NCBI GenBank assembly: GCA_035606665.1
Contig: DATNEY010000031.1
Span: forward strand, 30,679 to 94,678
DNA from: DASUGC01 sp035606665
GTDB lineage: Bacteria; Acidobacteriota; Vicinamibacteria; Vicinamibacterales; SCN-69-37
Reading direction: 5' to 3'
DNA length: 64,000 nucleotides
Under the pieces are notes generated by a model. The model did no database searches, was not told the DNA's origin, and was given only the letters and a program-made list of their open reading frames with translations. The position numbers and the translations under genes are program-made. Position 1 is the first letter of the stretch. Each line of letters opens with the position of its first letter. Positions 46,773-55,364 of the stretch are shown here, piece after piece.

Positions 46773-47993
46773 TCAGATCAGGTGGACGAGGAGGCCATCC
46801 CTGAGCTTCGGCTCGAACCAGGTCGATTTCGGCGGCATGATGCCGCCCTCGTCGGAAATGGCCATGAGGTCCCCGAGGCTCACAGGGAACATGGAGAACG
46901 CCACGGCAGCCTGACGGCTGCCGACGACGCGCTCGAGCTCGTCAGTGCCGCGCATGCCACCGACGAAGTCGATCCGCTTGTCCGTACGGGGATCGCCGAT
47001 GCCCAGGTGAGGCTCGAGGATGCGCCGGTGCAGGACTTCGACATCGAGGGAATCGGCGCGCGATGCACCGCGATCCGGTGCCGGGAGCGTGATTGAGTAC
47101 CAGGCGCCGTCGAGGAACATGGAAACCATGCCCTGGCGCTTCGGATCCGGCATGCCGGGGTTCACGTCGATTTCGCTGGCCCGGATCGCCGCGATCAGAC
47201 TCGACGGGGTATGGTCCCGGAGATCCTTGACGGTCCGGTTGTAGGCGAGGATCTGGACCTCTGTGTCAGGAAACGCGACCGCAATGAACCGATCGGCATC
47301 GGCGGTGCGCCCGCCCTTCGATCGCAGCTCGGCGCGTGCGCGCGCGGCGCTGGCGGCACGGTGATGGCCGTCGGCGATGTACATCGCCGGAGTTGCGGCG
47401 AAGGCGTCGACCACCGAACGGGTCTCCGAGGCGGGAACGCGCCACACCTGATGACGAACCCGATCGGGCGCCGTGATGTCGTAGAGCGGCGGTGCTCCGG
47501 TCACCAGCTTCTCCACCGCCTTTACCGCCGCGGACGCGCGATAGGTCAGGAACACGACGCCGGTCTGCGCGCGGAGATCGAGCATGTGCCGCGTCCTGTC
47601 GTCTTCCTTTTCCTTGCGCGTCTTCTCGTGCTTCTTGATCGATCCCTGTTCGTACTCATCGACGGAGAAGCAGCCCGCGACACCGGTCTGCACGTGCTCG
47701 CCCATATGCAGCCGGTAGAAATAGAGTGACGGCTCGTCTTCCAGCAGGAGCGGGGCGGATCGTTTGAGCTGTTCGAAATTGTTGACGCTCTGTTCGTACA
47801 CGCGATTGTCGTACGGAGAGAGACCCGAGGGCAGATCGATCTCGGCGCGCGTCACGTGAAGGAAGCTCAGCGGTTCGCCACGAGCCAGCGCGCGCGCTTC
47901 ATCGGTGTTGACGACATCGTACGGAACGGAGGCGACGTGCGCAGCCACCTCGGGCGCGGGACGCAGCGCCCGGAACGGAAACAGCTGTGACAT
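46773..47993 (-). CDS. DUF1015-family protein
   Basis: 406 residues, cytoplasmic. The opening F-P-F-R-A-L-R-P, V-P-Y-D-V-V-N-T near residue 23 and Y-I-A-D-G-H-H-R-A-A-S-A near 200 are diagnostic of DUF1015. The biochemical role is not established to my knowledge. It precedes serC by 37 bp, and DUF1015 genes are often found beside serine-biosynthesis genes, so a link to serine metabolism is the best guess. Confidence 0.88.
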   Translation of the reverse strand: MSQLFPFRALRPAPEVAAHVASVPYDVVNTDEARALARGEPLSFLHVTRAEIDLPSGLSPYDNRVYEQSVNNFEQLKRSAPLLLEDEPSLYFYRLHMGEHVQTGVAGCFSVDEYEQGSIKKHEKTRKEKEDDRTRHMLDLRAQTGVVFLTYRASAAVKAVEKLVTGAPPLYDITAPDRVRHQVWRVPASETRSVVDAFAATPAMYIADGHHRAASAARARAELRSKGGRTADADRFIAVAFPDTEVQILAYNRTVKDLRDHTPSSLIAAIRASEIDVNPGMPDPKRQGMVSMFLDGAWYSITLPAPDRGASRADSLDVEVLHRRILEPHLGIGDPRTDKRIDFVGGMRGTDELERVVGSRQAAVAFSMFPVSLGDLMAISDEGGIMPPKSTWFEPKLRDGLLVHLI

Positions 47994-48004
47994 GGTTGTT
48001 TTGT

Positions 48005-48024
48005 GCCGGGGCTACAGCCCCGGC
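48005..48024. repeat. perfect palindrome overlapping the M23 gene stop
   Basis: GCCGGGGCT, AC, AGCCCCGGC: a 9-bp perfect stem between two co-directional genes. The design matches the palindrome at 16954-16975. No T tract. Confidence 0.6.
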
Positions 48025-49271
48025 CGGCGACCGAGGACGGCGATTTTCGCGGCAAGCTGACTCATGGCGTCATCACGAACCTTCAGAAACGCGGGCAGGC
48101 GGTCCGCCGCGAGCGGTTCGCCCTTCGGCATGCGCTTCAGCTCCGCCGTCGGATTGACGTACTTGCCGTTCTTGAGAATCCGGAAGTCGAGATGCGGCCC
48201 CGTCGCAGTGCCGGTCGAGCCGACGTAGCCGATCAAATCGTCCTGCGACACGCGCGCACCGGGACGAATCCCGGCAGGAATCGACGACAGATGCAGGTAC
48301 GCCGTCTGATAGCCTCCGGCATGCCGGATCCTGACCATACGGCCTGCCTCACCATTCCAGCCGGCGAAATCGACGACGCCGGACGCTGATGCGAAGACGC
48401 GCGTTCCAGCCGGCGCGCCGTAGTCGACGCCGAGGTGCGCGCGGTACGTCCCATGCACGGGATGGAACCGGTTCATGGAAAATCCCGACGTGATCCGCGG
48501 GTCGAACCCCAGCGGCGACTTCCGAAACTGCCGTTTCAGCGAACGTCCGTCAACGTCGTACCACACCGGCTTTCCGTCGCTGTCCTCAGTCCACACCGCC
48601 GTGAGCCGGCGTCCTCCGTTCACAAGTACGGCAGCCTTGATGTCCCCATATCCGGCGAACTCGCCGTCGCGTGTCGCGCGCTCGAAGAGCAGCTCGAACT
48701 TATCGCCTGGCTGCAGGTCGGAGTTGAAGTCGACTTCACCGCCGAAGATCGCGGCCATCGCAAGCGCGAGTTGCTCATTCTCGCCCGCCGCGTCGAGCAC
48801 ACCGATAAGCGAGTCGCCTCGGCCGATCTCTCCCACCAACGCGTCGAGTTCGACCGTTTTCGGCAGCGTGACGACTTCCGCGCTGAACGCGGGCGCCGCG
48901 TCCATCGAAGGCCGCCGAATCACGCGCAACAGCCGATCGGCGTCAATCTGATAGCGGAACTCGCGGAGCAGGCCGTCGATCGTTGTCGAGATCCTGTAGG
49001 CCTGGTTGGCCCTCAACTGGCGCGGGTTGAAAACGCCGGTCAGCGCCCTCAGGAGTGAACCGGTTGTTTCCGCGGAGAGCTCGTGACGCTGCAACAATGT
49101 CTCGAGGGTCGCGTTCTTCGGGACCCTGGCGTCGATGCTCGGACCGTCCGGCGCGAGCCGGATATCCTGGAGAGCGGTCTCGGACCTGCCCGCCGGCACC
49201 GAGCAGCCGGCAGCGCCGACACCCAGGGCCGCAATCGCGGCGACGGCGGCAACGACTCGAGAGTGCAGCAT
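48012..49271 (-). CDS. M23-family peptidase, lipoprotein
   Basis: 419 residues. The lipobox V-G-A-A-G-C ends near residue 23. A LysM/OapA-like region (about 50-130) is followed by an M23 domain (about 290-390) with zinc ligands H-L-G-V-D near 275 and H-L-D-F near 360, plus Y-L-H-L near 327. Such proteins cut cross-links in peptidoglycan or, as EnvC/NlpD-like factors, control amidases; the intact H-x3-D and H-x-D/F motifs favour an active enzyme. Periplasmic. Confidence 0.86.
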   Translation of the reverse strand: MLHSRVVAAVAAIAALGVGAAGCSVPAGRSETALQDIRLAPDGPSIDARVPKNATLETLLQRHELSAETTGSLLRALTGVFNPRQLRANQAYRISTTIDGLLREFRYQIDADRLLRVIRRPSMDAAPAFSAEVVTLPKTVELDALVGEIGRGDSLIGVLDAAGENEQLALAMAAIFGGEVDFNSDLQPGDKFELLFERATRDGEFAGYGDIKAAVLVNGGRRLTAVWTEDSDGKPVWYDVDGRSLKRQFRKSPLGFDPRITSGFSMNRFHPVHGTYRAHLGVDYGAPAGTRVFASASGVVDFAGWNGEAGRMVRIRHAGGYQTAYLHLSSIPAGIRPGARVSQDDLIGYVGSTGTATGPHLDFRILKNGKYVNPTAELKRMPKGEPLAADRLPAFLKVRDDAMSQLAAKIAVLGRRPGL

Positions 49272-49388
49272 CCTTCCCTATATATCGCCCGTAAACGCAT
49301 GGGCCTTAGCAGGCGTCTGGAGTTTCGGGCGGCCGATAGATTACCACCGCCCAATGCGGTATCGTTCGACGCCGCAAGGAGATCCCGA

Positions 49389-51140
49389 ATGAAAAGGCAT
49401 CATTTCGTCGCCGCAGGATTTGGTCTGCTTCTGACCGTCGCCACCGTCGGCCTGCCCGTAAGGGCTGCGACTACGGATGAGGCAATCGATTACGACGCCA
49501 TCAACAAGATCAAGAACCAGGGGCTCGTCGCCGCCAATTCGCAAGTGATGGACGTGGCGAGCTGGCTGACCGACGTGTACGGTCCGCGCCTCTCGGGATC
49601 ACCCGGCATCCAGAAGGCCGGCGAGTGGGCCGTGGCAAAAATGAAGGAGTGGGGCCTCTCCAACGCGCGGCTCGAGCCCTGGCCCGCGGATGCTTCCGGC
49701 GGCAACAACGGGTTTCCGCGCGGCTGGACGAACGACAAGTTCTACCTTGCGGCGGTCTCACCGCAGGCGTTCCCGATTCCAGGCACGCCGACGGCATGGA
49801 CCCCTGGCACGAACGGTCTCGTCCGCGGCGACGTGGTGCTGGTCACCGAAACCACCGAAGAGGAGCTCAAGGCGAAGTACGCCGGCAAGCTGCGCGGCAA
49901 GTGGGTGATCACCCAGACGGCGCCCGACGTGCAGGCGTACTGGAACGCGCCGGCATCGCGGCACACCCGCGAAGATCTCGCCCGCATGGACAGCCCCGAC
50001 ATGCCGACGACGTTCAGCACGCAGCCGGCGGCGCCGGGTGGCGGTCGTGGTGGCCCGGGCGCGCCCGGCGGCGGAAGAGGCGGCCCCGGCGGCGCGGCCG
50101 GTGGTGCTCCCTTCAACCGCAACGCTTTCTTCATCGCCGAGGGTGTGCTCGGTACGTTCTCGACCGCGCCGCGCGGTCACGGCATCTATACGATCGGCGG
50201 CGGATCGCGCACCGCGGATCCTGCGACGCTGCTTCCGGGCATCGCGATTCCAGCCGAACAGTACGGCCGCCTCGCCCGCATGATCGGCAAGGGCCAGACG
50301 GTCACCATCGAGGCCGACATCAAGAACACGTACAACCCGAACCCGGCGATGTTCAACGTGATCGGCGAGATCCCGGGTACGGACAAGGCGGCGGAGGTCG
50401 TCATGCTCGGCGCGCACTTCGATTCCTGGCACGCATCGACCGGTGCGACAGACAACGCCGCCGGCTCCGCCGCGATGATGGAGGCGATGCGCATCCTCAA
50501 GCAGTCGGGCGTGCGGCTGCGCCGGACGGTTCGCATCGGGCTGTGGAACGGCGAGGAGCAGGGTCTGATCGGCTCACGCCTCTACGTGCAACAGGTCTTC
50601 GGCGGCGGGCGCGCGGGTGGCGCCGGGCGCGGTGGTGGCGGCGGCGCGGCAGCAGCGGGCGCGGCTGGTGGTCGCGGTGCAGCGGCACCGGCCGGCGCGG
50701 CAGCGACTCCAACGCAGAATCCGACGACGCCAGCGCACGCGAACTTCTCGGCCTACTTCAACATCGACAACGGCACGGGCTCGATCCGGGGCGTCTATCT
50801 GCAGCAGAACCAGGCGGTGGCGCCCATCTTCCGTGCGTGGATGGAGCCATTCCGGAGCATCGGCATGACGACGCTGACGCCGGGCAACACAGGCGGCACG
50901 GATCATCAGTCATTCGACGGGGTCGGACTGCCGGGCTTCCAGTTCATCCAGGATGCGATTGAGTACGACACGATGACGCACCACACGAACCTGGACAGCT
51001 ACGAGCGGCTGCAGCCGGAAGACATGCGCCGGAACGCGACGATCGCCGCGGCGTTCGCATTCCTGGCGGCGAACCGTGACGAGAAACTTCCACGCAAGCC
51101 GGCGACGCTGCCGGCGGGCGGCGGAAGGGGCGGGAACTAG
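49389..51140 (+). CDS. exported M28-family aminopeptidase
   Basis: 583 residues from ATG 49389 (AAGGAG 6 nt upstream). Signal peptide about 1-27. A PA-like insert is likely around 130-260. Zinc ligands: G-A-H-F-D-S-W near residue 341 (His), T-D-N-A-A-G-S near 356 (Asp), N-G-E-E-Q-G near 385 (Glu) and H-H-T-N-L-D-S-Y near 533. Gly/Pro/Arg stretches occur near 217-242 and Gly/Ala stretches near 405-440, as loop insertions. Probably an exported aminopeptidase or carboxypeptidase Q-like enzyme. Confidence 0.87.
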   Translation: MKRHHFVAAGFGLLLTVATVGLPVRAATTDEAIDYDAINKIKNQGLVAANSQVMDVASWLTDVYGPRLSGSPGIQKAGEWAVAKMKEWGLSNARLEPWPADASGGNNGFPRGWTNDKFYLAAVSPQAFPIPGTPTAWTPGTNGLVRGDVVLVTETTEEELKAKYAGKLRGKWVITQTAPDVQAYWNAPASRHTREDLARMDSPDMPTTFSTQPAAPGGGRGGPGAPGGGRGGPGGAAGGAPFNRNAFFIAEGVLGTFSTAPRGHGIYTIGGGSRTADPATLLPGIAIPAEQYGRLARMIGKGQTVTIEADIKNTYNPNPAMFNVIGEIPGTDKAAEVVMLGAHFDSWHASTGATDNAAGSAAMMEAMRILKQSGVRLRRTVRIGLWNGEEQGLIGSRLYVQQVFGGGRAGGAGRGGGGGAAAAGAAGGRGAAAPAGAAATPTQNPTTPAHANFSAYFNIDNGTGSIRGVYLQQNQAVAPIFRAWMEPFRSIGMTTLTPGNTGGTDHQSFDGVGLPGFQFIQDAIEYDTMTHHTNLDSYERLQPEDMRRNATIAAAFAFLAANRDEKLPRKPATLPAGGGRGGN

Positions 51141-51141
51141 C

Positions 51142-51687
51142 TCACTTCCAGAGTGCGAAGACGATTCCTCCGCCGACTCGGTACTCGTTCCAACGTTCAC
51201 CGAGTTCGCGGAGGAGCCGATAGTCGGCGAACGCGCGAAGGCTCAAGCGCTCGCGGAACTTCAGATCGACGCCACCGCCGGCCTGAAGCAGCCAGCCGTT
51301 CTGAATGCCGACGTCTCCGGCCTGGCGTGACAGGCCGCCAAGTACCTGCACGAACGGCATCAATGCCTCACCACCGCCGGTGCTCTGGAGCTTGACTCCG
51401 CCCAGGAACCCCCAGCGTTCGATGTTGAATTCCGTAGAGCCCAACTTGCCGCGTTGCCCGCTGACCTCGAACACCAGGCTGCCCGTCTCATTGAAGCGCT
51501 GGGCGATGGCGGCCACGAGACCGTACGGCAGTTTCTCGGACCAGCTGCGATCCACCATGTAGCTGTAGCCGCCCATCAAGGTCGTCTTCGCCGGCACGTC
51601 GTCTTGTGCCGCCGCGGGAGAAGCATACGCGGCCACAAGCAGCGCCGCTCCAAATAGCGTCGAAATCACTCGAGTAGTTGAAGTCAC
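51142..51687 (-). CDS. small outer-membrane beta-barrel protein
   Basis: About 181 residues. Signal peptide ends A-S-P-A-A-A-Q. The mature part has alternating hydrophobic strands (T-T-L-M-G-G-Y-S-Y-M, G-S-L-V-F-E-V-S-G, W-G-F-L-G-G-V-K-L) and ends in G-G-I-V-F-A-L-W-K, consistent with an eight-stranded OmpW/OmpA-like barrel. The start codon is uncertain, because GTG 51687 and TTG 51690 both lie within an octamer repeat; GTG 51669 would give a shorter signal peptide. Confidence 0.7.
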   Translation of the reverse strand: MTSTTRVISTLFGAALLVAAYASPAAAQDDVPAKTTLMGGYSYMVDRSWSEKLPYGLVAAIAQRFNETGSLVFEVSGQRGKLGSTEFNIERWGFLGGVKLQSTGGGEALMPFVQVLGGLSRQAGDVGIQNGWLLQAGGGVDLKFRERLSLRAFADYRLLRELGERWNEYRVGGGIVFALWK

Positions 51688-51721
51688 CAAATCACCAACT
51701 CACCAAATCACCAAATCACCA
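51681..51721. repeat. octamer repeat R1 (TCACCAAA)x5
   Basis: Five period-8 units of the TCACCAAN type between two minus-strand genes. It overlaps the possible start codon of the barrel protein. Confidence 0.85.
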
Positions 51722-53128
51722 GAGTCCCACTCGTCCGCGCACTGACTCTATCAACTTCACGGGATCGAAGCCGACGCCCTGACGGAACACGGTGTCCACA
51801 TTGCGAACATCCGCAATCGTCGTCGATGGATCGCCGGTGACCAGCACCAGGTCGGCCTGCTTGCCTGCCGCAATCGACCCGATCCGGCCCTCCCGGCCGA
51901 GATACTTCGCGCCATTCAACGTGCCGATCGTGATGGCTTCGAGCGGCGTGAAGCCCGCCTCGACCAGAAGTTCCAGTTGGCGCTGATTCGAATAACCGGG
52001 GATCACACCACCGGATCCGGTCGGATCCGTCCCGGCCACCAGCATGCCGCCCGCACGGACGAACGCCCGCTCCAGCTCCATCAGCTTCGGGAACAGCCGC
52101 ACGTAGTTTCCACCCTGACTCGCTTTCGTCCGCTCGTAGGTCTGGTCGTACTGCTCACGAAGCGGCGCCACTAGGACTTCGACGCCGAGCGGCTTCGGCC
52201 GGCCGGGCGTAAAGGTCTCGAACACCGTCAGGGTCGACGTCAGCGCGACTCTCTTTTCGATCAGCGTCGCCACGAGCTTCTTGAACGGTTCGCCGTTCGC
52301 GTCGAGCGCCGCGATGGTCTGCTGGCCTGCACCCTGACCCGGGCACACATCCGGTTGTTTCGTGGCCACGAAGTCCGTCGATGCCGCGAAGCCATGCTCG
52401 AGGTTGTCGATCCCCATCGCGGCGGCCTCGGCATACGTCACCGAACAGAGGTGGGCCGTGACCTTGATGCCGCGCTGATGCGCCGCCTTGATCGACGCAT
52501 CGAGCTCGGCGCGCGTGATCTGCATGTATGCCTTGAACGACGTCGCGCCCATCGCCGCCCAGTACGATACCTGCCGGCTTGCGTCCTCGGCGTCGGCCAG
52601 CGAGTGCATCTGCAAGAAGGTGTTGTTGCCGTTGAGGTACGGCGCCGTCGCATCGATCGCCGGGCTGGCGATCTCCCCCGCCGCCGCTCGCTGCATCAAC
52701 GTGATGTCCATCACGCCGTTCACGTTCCCGCCCGTCCTCATCGTCGTCACGCCGCCAGCGAGGTAGAGGCGCGTGAAGCTTTGACCGAGCTGCCCGTACA
52801 CGTTGGGACCGGTCGGGTAGTACGTGTGCTCGTGCAGCATCACGAGCCCCGGCATGACGGTCTTCCCGGTCGCATCGATCACAGTCGCGCCTTCCGGGAT
52901 CGCCACGTTCGGTCCGACCGCGGCGATGTTGCCGTCTCGAATCACCAGCGTCTGATCCGCTCGCGCGGGTGCACCGGTGCCGTCGATGACACGGACGTGC
53001 GTCAACACGACGACAGGCGCATCGACCTTGACGAACTGACGGACGGCGTTGGCGACCTGGAAGCGCTGCGCGAGGGTGACTGTGGACAGGCAGAGACAGA
53101 GGACCGCAAGAACGCGGGATCGGGACAT
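51716..53128 (-). CDS. exported amidohydrolase
   Basis: 470 residues. Signal peptide about 1-20 (V-L-A-V-L-C-L-C-L-S). Metal-dependent hydrolase fold: L-H-E-H-T-Y-Y near residue 98 (H-x-H), T-A-H-L-C-S near 224, N-L-E-H-G-F near 245 and G-T-D-P-T-G near 368 (Asp). A carboxylated Lys may be S-F-K-A-Y near 197. Related to exported imidazolonepropionase- and dipeptidase-like amidohydrolases; substrate unknown. Confidence 0.85.
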   Translation of the reverse strand: MSRSRVLAVLCLCLSTVTLAQRFQVANAVRQFVKVDAPVVVLTHVRVIDGTGAPARADQTLVIRDGNIAAVGPNVAIPEGATVIDATGKTVMPGLVMLHEHTYYPTGPNVYGQLGQSFTRLYLAGGVTTMRTGGNVNGVMDITLMQRAAAGEIASPAIDATAPYLNGNNTFLQMHSLADAEDASRQVSYWAAMGATSFKAYMQITRAELDASIKAAHQRGIKVTAHLCSVTYAEAAAMGIDNLEHGFAASTDFVATKQPDVCPGQGAGQQTIAALDANGEPFKKLVATLIEKRVALTSTLTVFETFTPGRPKPLGVEVLVAPLREQYDQTYERTKASQGGNYVRLFPKLMELERAFVRAGGMLVAGTDPTGSGGVIPGYSNQRQLELLVEAGFTPLEAITIGTLNGAKYLGREGRIGSIAAGKQADLVLVTGDPSTTIADVRNVDTVFRQGVGFDPVKLIESVRGRVGLW

Positions 53129-53139
53129 GGGCAGATTGT

Positions 53140-53167
53140 ATTTGGTGATTTGGCGATTTGGCGATTT
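53140..53167. repeat. octamer repeat R2 (TTTGGTGA type)
   Basis: Three and a half period-8 units (TTTGGTGA, TTTGGCGA, TTTGGCGA). Opposite in orientation to R3 at 53467, so R2 and R3 bracket the 300-bp segment between them as inverted repeats. Confidence 0.8.
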
Positions 53168-53466
53168 CTCGGCCCAACGCCATCCACTACGAGGTCAACC
53201 GGCGACGGTCCGTGGGACGAGCCTGACGCAAGTGGTCGAGGACGGTTCGGCGGGACGAGGACATGATCGCAAGGAGTTCCAAAGCCTCGCGCCTCAGTTC
53301 GGTGGCCCGTTCCGCGTCGCCCAGTCTCAGCCCCCGGTCGGAGCAAGCACCGTACCGACGCGGATCATGGATTGCGCTCGCTCGGTCATTCCTTCAATTG
53401 GAAAGACTCCAAACCAATTCAACATCGGCACTGGAATTATTCCAACGCTCGGACGCCTGAACCAAC
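53168..53466 (-). pseudogene. non-coding segment with possible remnant of a helical-bundle gene
   Basis: About 300 bp with no intact gene, bounded by inverted octamer repeats. On the minus strand an open stretch of about 60 codons (about 53187-53375) reads E-R-A-T-E-L-R-R-E-A-L-E-L-L-A-I-M followed by S-S-S-R-R-T-V-L, similar in style to the C-terminal helix of four-helix-bundle (23S rRNA intervening-sequence) proteins. There is no start and a stop precedes it. Weak evidence. Confidence 0.25.
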
Positions 53467-53513
53467 AATCACCAGATCGTCAAATCACCGTCAAATCACC
53501 AAATCACCAAATT
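53467..53513. repeat. octamer repeat R3 (TCACCAAA type)
   Basis: Irregular period-8 array: ATCACCAG, ATCGTCAA, ATCACCGTCAA, ATCACCAA, ATCACCAA. It lies just past the 3' end of the DUF1028 gene. Confidence 0.8.
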
Positions 53514-53531
53514 CAATACTCACCCTCGCCG

Positions 53532-54365
53532 TCATCGCCGGCGCGCAATCCCCGATCTGTCCACCAGTCTCCGCAGCTCCTTGATCGGCTCTGGGTTGTC
53601 GTCGACCTGCAGGCGCAACACAACGTCGTTGTGCAGCCAGACGCCGGCGTCCTTCTTGACGATGAGGAGCGCGGCGGACTGTTGACCGCGATGATCTCCG
53701 CCAGCGGCCTGGCCGGCTTCGAGCGCTGCGACCAGCCGGAAAGACAGGTGATTGCGGCGGCCGCGCGAGCCGTCCGGATTCTTCTCGTACTCGGAGTTCT
53801 CGAACCCGGCCACCATCGCCGCGGGAACCTTGCTGGGCTTCGTGCCGTCGGCGGGCGGCCAGACGCCATCGGGCCTGCCGAGCGTGTTGCCCTGAGCTGA
53901 ACAGAACTTGCCTTGTGCGTCGCCGGATTCTGCCGGCGCAGTTGGCCCCGTATAGGCGGCAACCTCTCCCTTGGCGTTCATGACGGCGAACTGGCGTCCC
54001 GTCTTTTCCCACTTCCCGCCGCGATAGCCCGGATCGGGATCCGCGTCCCACACCTTCTTGATGATGTCCTTCGGCGCCATGCCCTTCCGGAGCAGTTCGA
54101 GACTCTGCGGACCGTAGCTCACGTCGACCACCGCTTGTGTCGCGACGGCGCCAACGCCGGCTTCGGCCCAGAGCACACCATTGCCGACGGCGAACACGCG
54201 AGACTGCACCGCGCCGCCCACTTCCCCAGTTTCGGGATCGAAGCCGAGAATCGAGAAGGTCCCCGGAGGATCGTTTGGGACGAACTGGCTACGTTCGGCT
54301 GTCACGCCGGATGACGTGACGAGTGCAGCTGCTGCGACGAGGGCGAGTAACGCATGTGACCGCAT
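53532..54365 (-). CDS. exported DUF1028 protein
   Basis: 277 residues from ATG 54365 (GGAGG 5 nt upstream). Signal peptide about 1-24. F-S-I-L-G-F-D-P-E-T-G-E-V-G-G-A-V near residue 38 and the A-V-G-N-G-V-L-W-A-E-A-G-V-G-A-V-A-T-Q stretch near 60 are diagnostic of DUF1028, a family with an Ntn-hydrolase-like fold. Most members start near this point with a processed Thr or Ser; here the mature start is not clear. Function unknown. Confidence 0.86.
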   Translation of the reverse strand: MRSHALLALVAAAALVTSSGVTAERSQFVPNDPPGTFSILGFDPETGEVGGAVQSRVFAVGNGVLWAEAGVGAVATQAVVDVSYGPQSLELLRKGMAPKDIIKKVWDADPDPGYRGGKWEKTGRQFAVMNAKGEVAAYTGPTAPAESGDAQGKFCSAQGNTLGRPDGVWPPADGTKPSKVPAAMVAGFENSEYEKNPDGSRGRRNHLSFRLVAALEAGQAAGGDHRGQQSAALLIVKKDAGVWLHNDVVLRLQVDDNPEPIKELRRLVDRSGIARRR

Positions 54366-54407
54366 GGAATCCTCCGGAATGCCTGGCCAAAGTGCCATCA
54401 GAAAACT

Positions 54408-55364
54408 CTACCGCCGTGCCGGCGGCCGATTGATGAAGTTGACAATCGCGGCCACCCACGCATCGTGCGTGTCCTCGAGATGCGCGGCGTGGTCGGCGCC
54501 GGGAAGCACAACGAGCTGCTTGTCCGGGGTCTTCACCGCCGCCAGCATCTTGCCCGCGTCCTCCGCGGACACGCCAGGGTCGTCGGAGCCGAACATGATG
54601 AGTATCGGTGTCGTGAGGAGAGCCGGCTTGAATCCGTTGAACTCACCGTCGTTCTTGAGATCCGCAAGAACTGGATCGGCCGCAAGCGCCTGCTCGACGA
54701 ACGCGCTGACGACCTGGCGCGGCGTGATGCGTGGCGAAATGAAGTCACTCGCCGCCGCAGCCGCGGTGTTGCGCATCTTGTCCGGCTTCTCGGCTGCTTC
54801 CCCGTCGCCGAACTCGAGCTCGGGATCGAACGCGAAGCCGAACAGCACCACGTTCGTCAGTCGATCCGGCGCGGAAACCGCTACCATGCCGGCCATCGCT
54901 GCGCCGCGCGACCAGCCTACGAGCGTCGGCTTCGGCAGCGATGGATGCTGTGTCGCAATCCATGCGAGTACATTTGAAATGTCGGTGGCGCCGCGCTTTG
55001 GCGTCAGCCAGCCAGTCGCGTCCCTCGGCGTCGAGCCGTACCCGCGCAGGTCGATCGCATAGGCGGCGAAGCCCTGGGATGCAAACGACATCAGCACCGA
55101 CCGCCGCAGGCCCGTGACCTGGAGATCGAAGTCCGGACGACCGCTCCATGTGCGGCCGTGTACGAAGAGCACGGCGCCCTTGGGCGAAGCGGGCCGCCGC
55201 GCCCAGACAGCGATCGGATGCGCATCCGATTGCACGGTGAACAGCTCAGGCGCGCTGGTCGCGCCGGGTACGGGCTTCACCGTTTGTGGCGCCTGCGCGG
55301 CAAATGCGGACACGGCGCCCGCAACCGCGACCGTGCCTGCCAGGATCCGAACACTAGAGATCAT
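54408..55364 (-). CDS. exported alpha/beta hydrolase
   Basis: 318 residues from ATG 55364, overlapping the 3' end of mtnC by 11 nt. Signal peptide about 1-24. F-V-H-G-R-T-W near residue 70 (oxyanion region), nucleophile elbow G-W-S-R-G-A-A near 150, Asp in F-G-S-D-D-P near 262 and His in G-A-D-H-A-A-H near 292. Substrate unknown. The overlap suggests co-transcription with the methionine-salvage genes, though a functional link is not evident. Confidence 0.82.
   Translation of the reverse strand: MISSVRILAGTVAVAGAVSAFAAQAPQTVKPVPGATSAPELFTVQSDAHPIAVWARRPASPKGAVLFVHGRTWSGRPDFDLQVTGLRRSVLMSFASQGFAAYAIDLRGYGSTPRDATGWLTPKRGATDISNVLAWIATQHPSLPKPTLVGWSRGAAMAGMVAVSAPDRLTNVVLFGFAFDPELEFGDGEAAEKPDKMRNTAAAAASDFISPRITPRQVVSAFVEQALAADPVLADLKNDGEFNGFKPALLTTPILIMFGSDDPGVSAEDAGKMLAAVKTPDKQLVVLPGADHAAHLEDTHDAWVAAIVNFINRPPARR

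Noticed and set aside
51681..53513. CRISPR array
   Set aside because: Units are 8 bp with no spacers and no cas genes nearby.
53049..53900. 283-codon plus-strand frame across the R2-R3 segment and DUF1028
   Set aside because: Crosses repeats and lies antisense to DUF1028.
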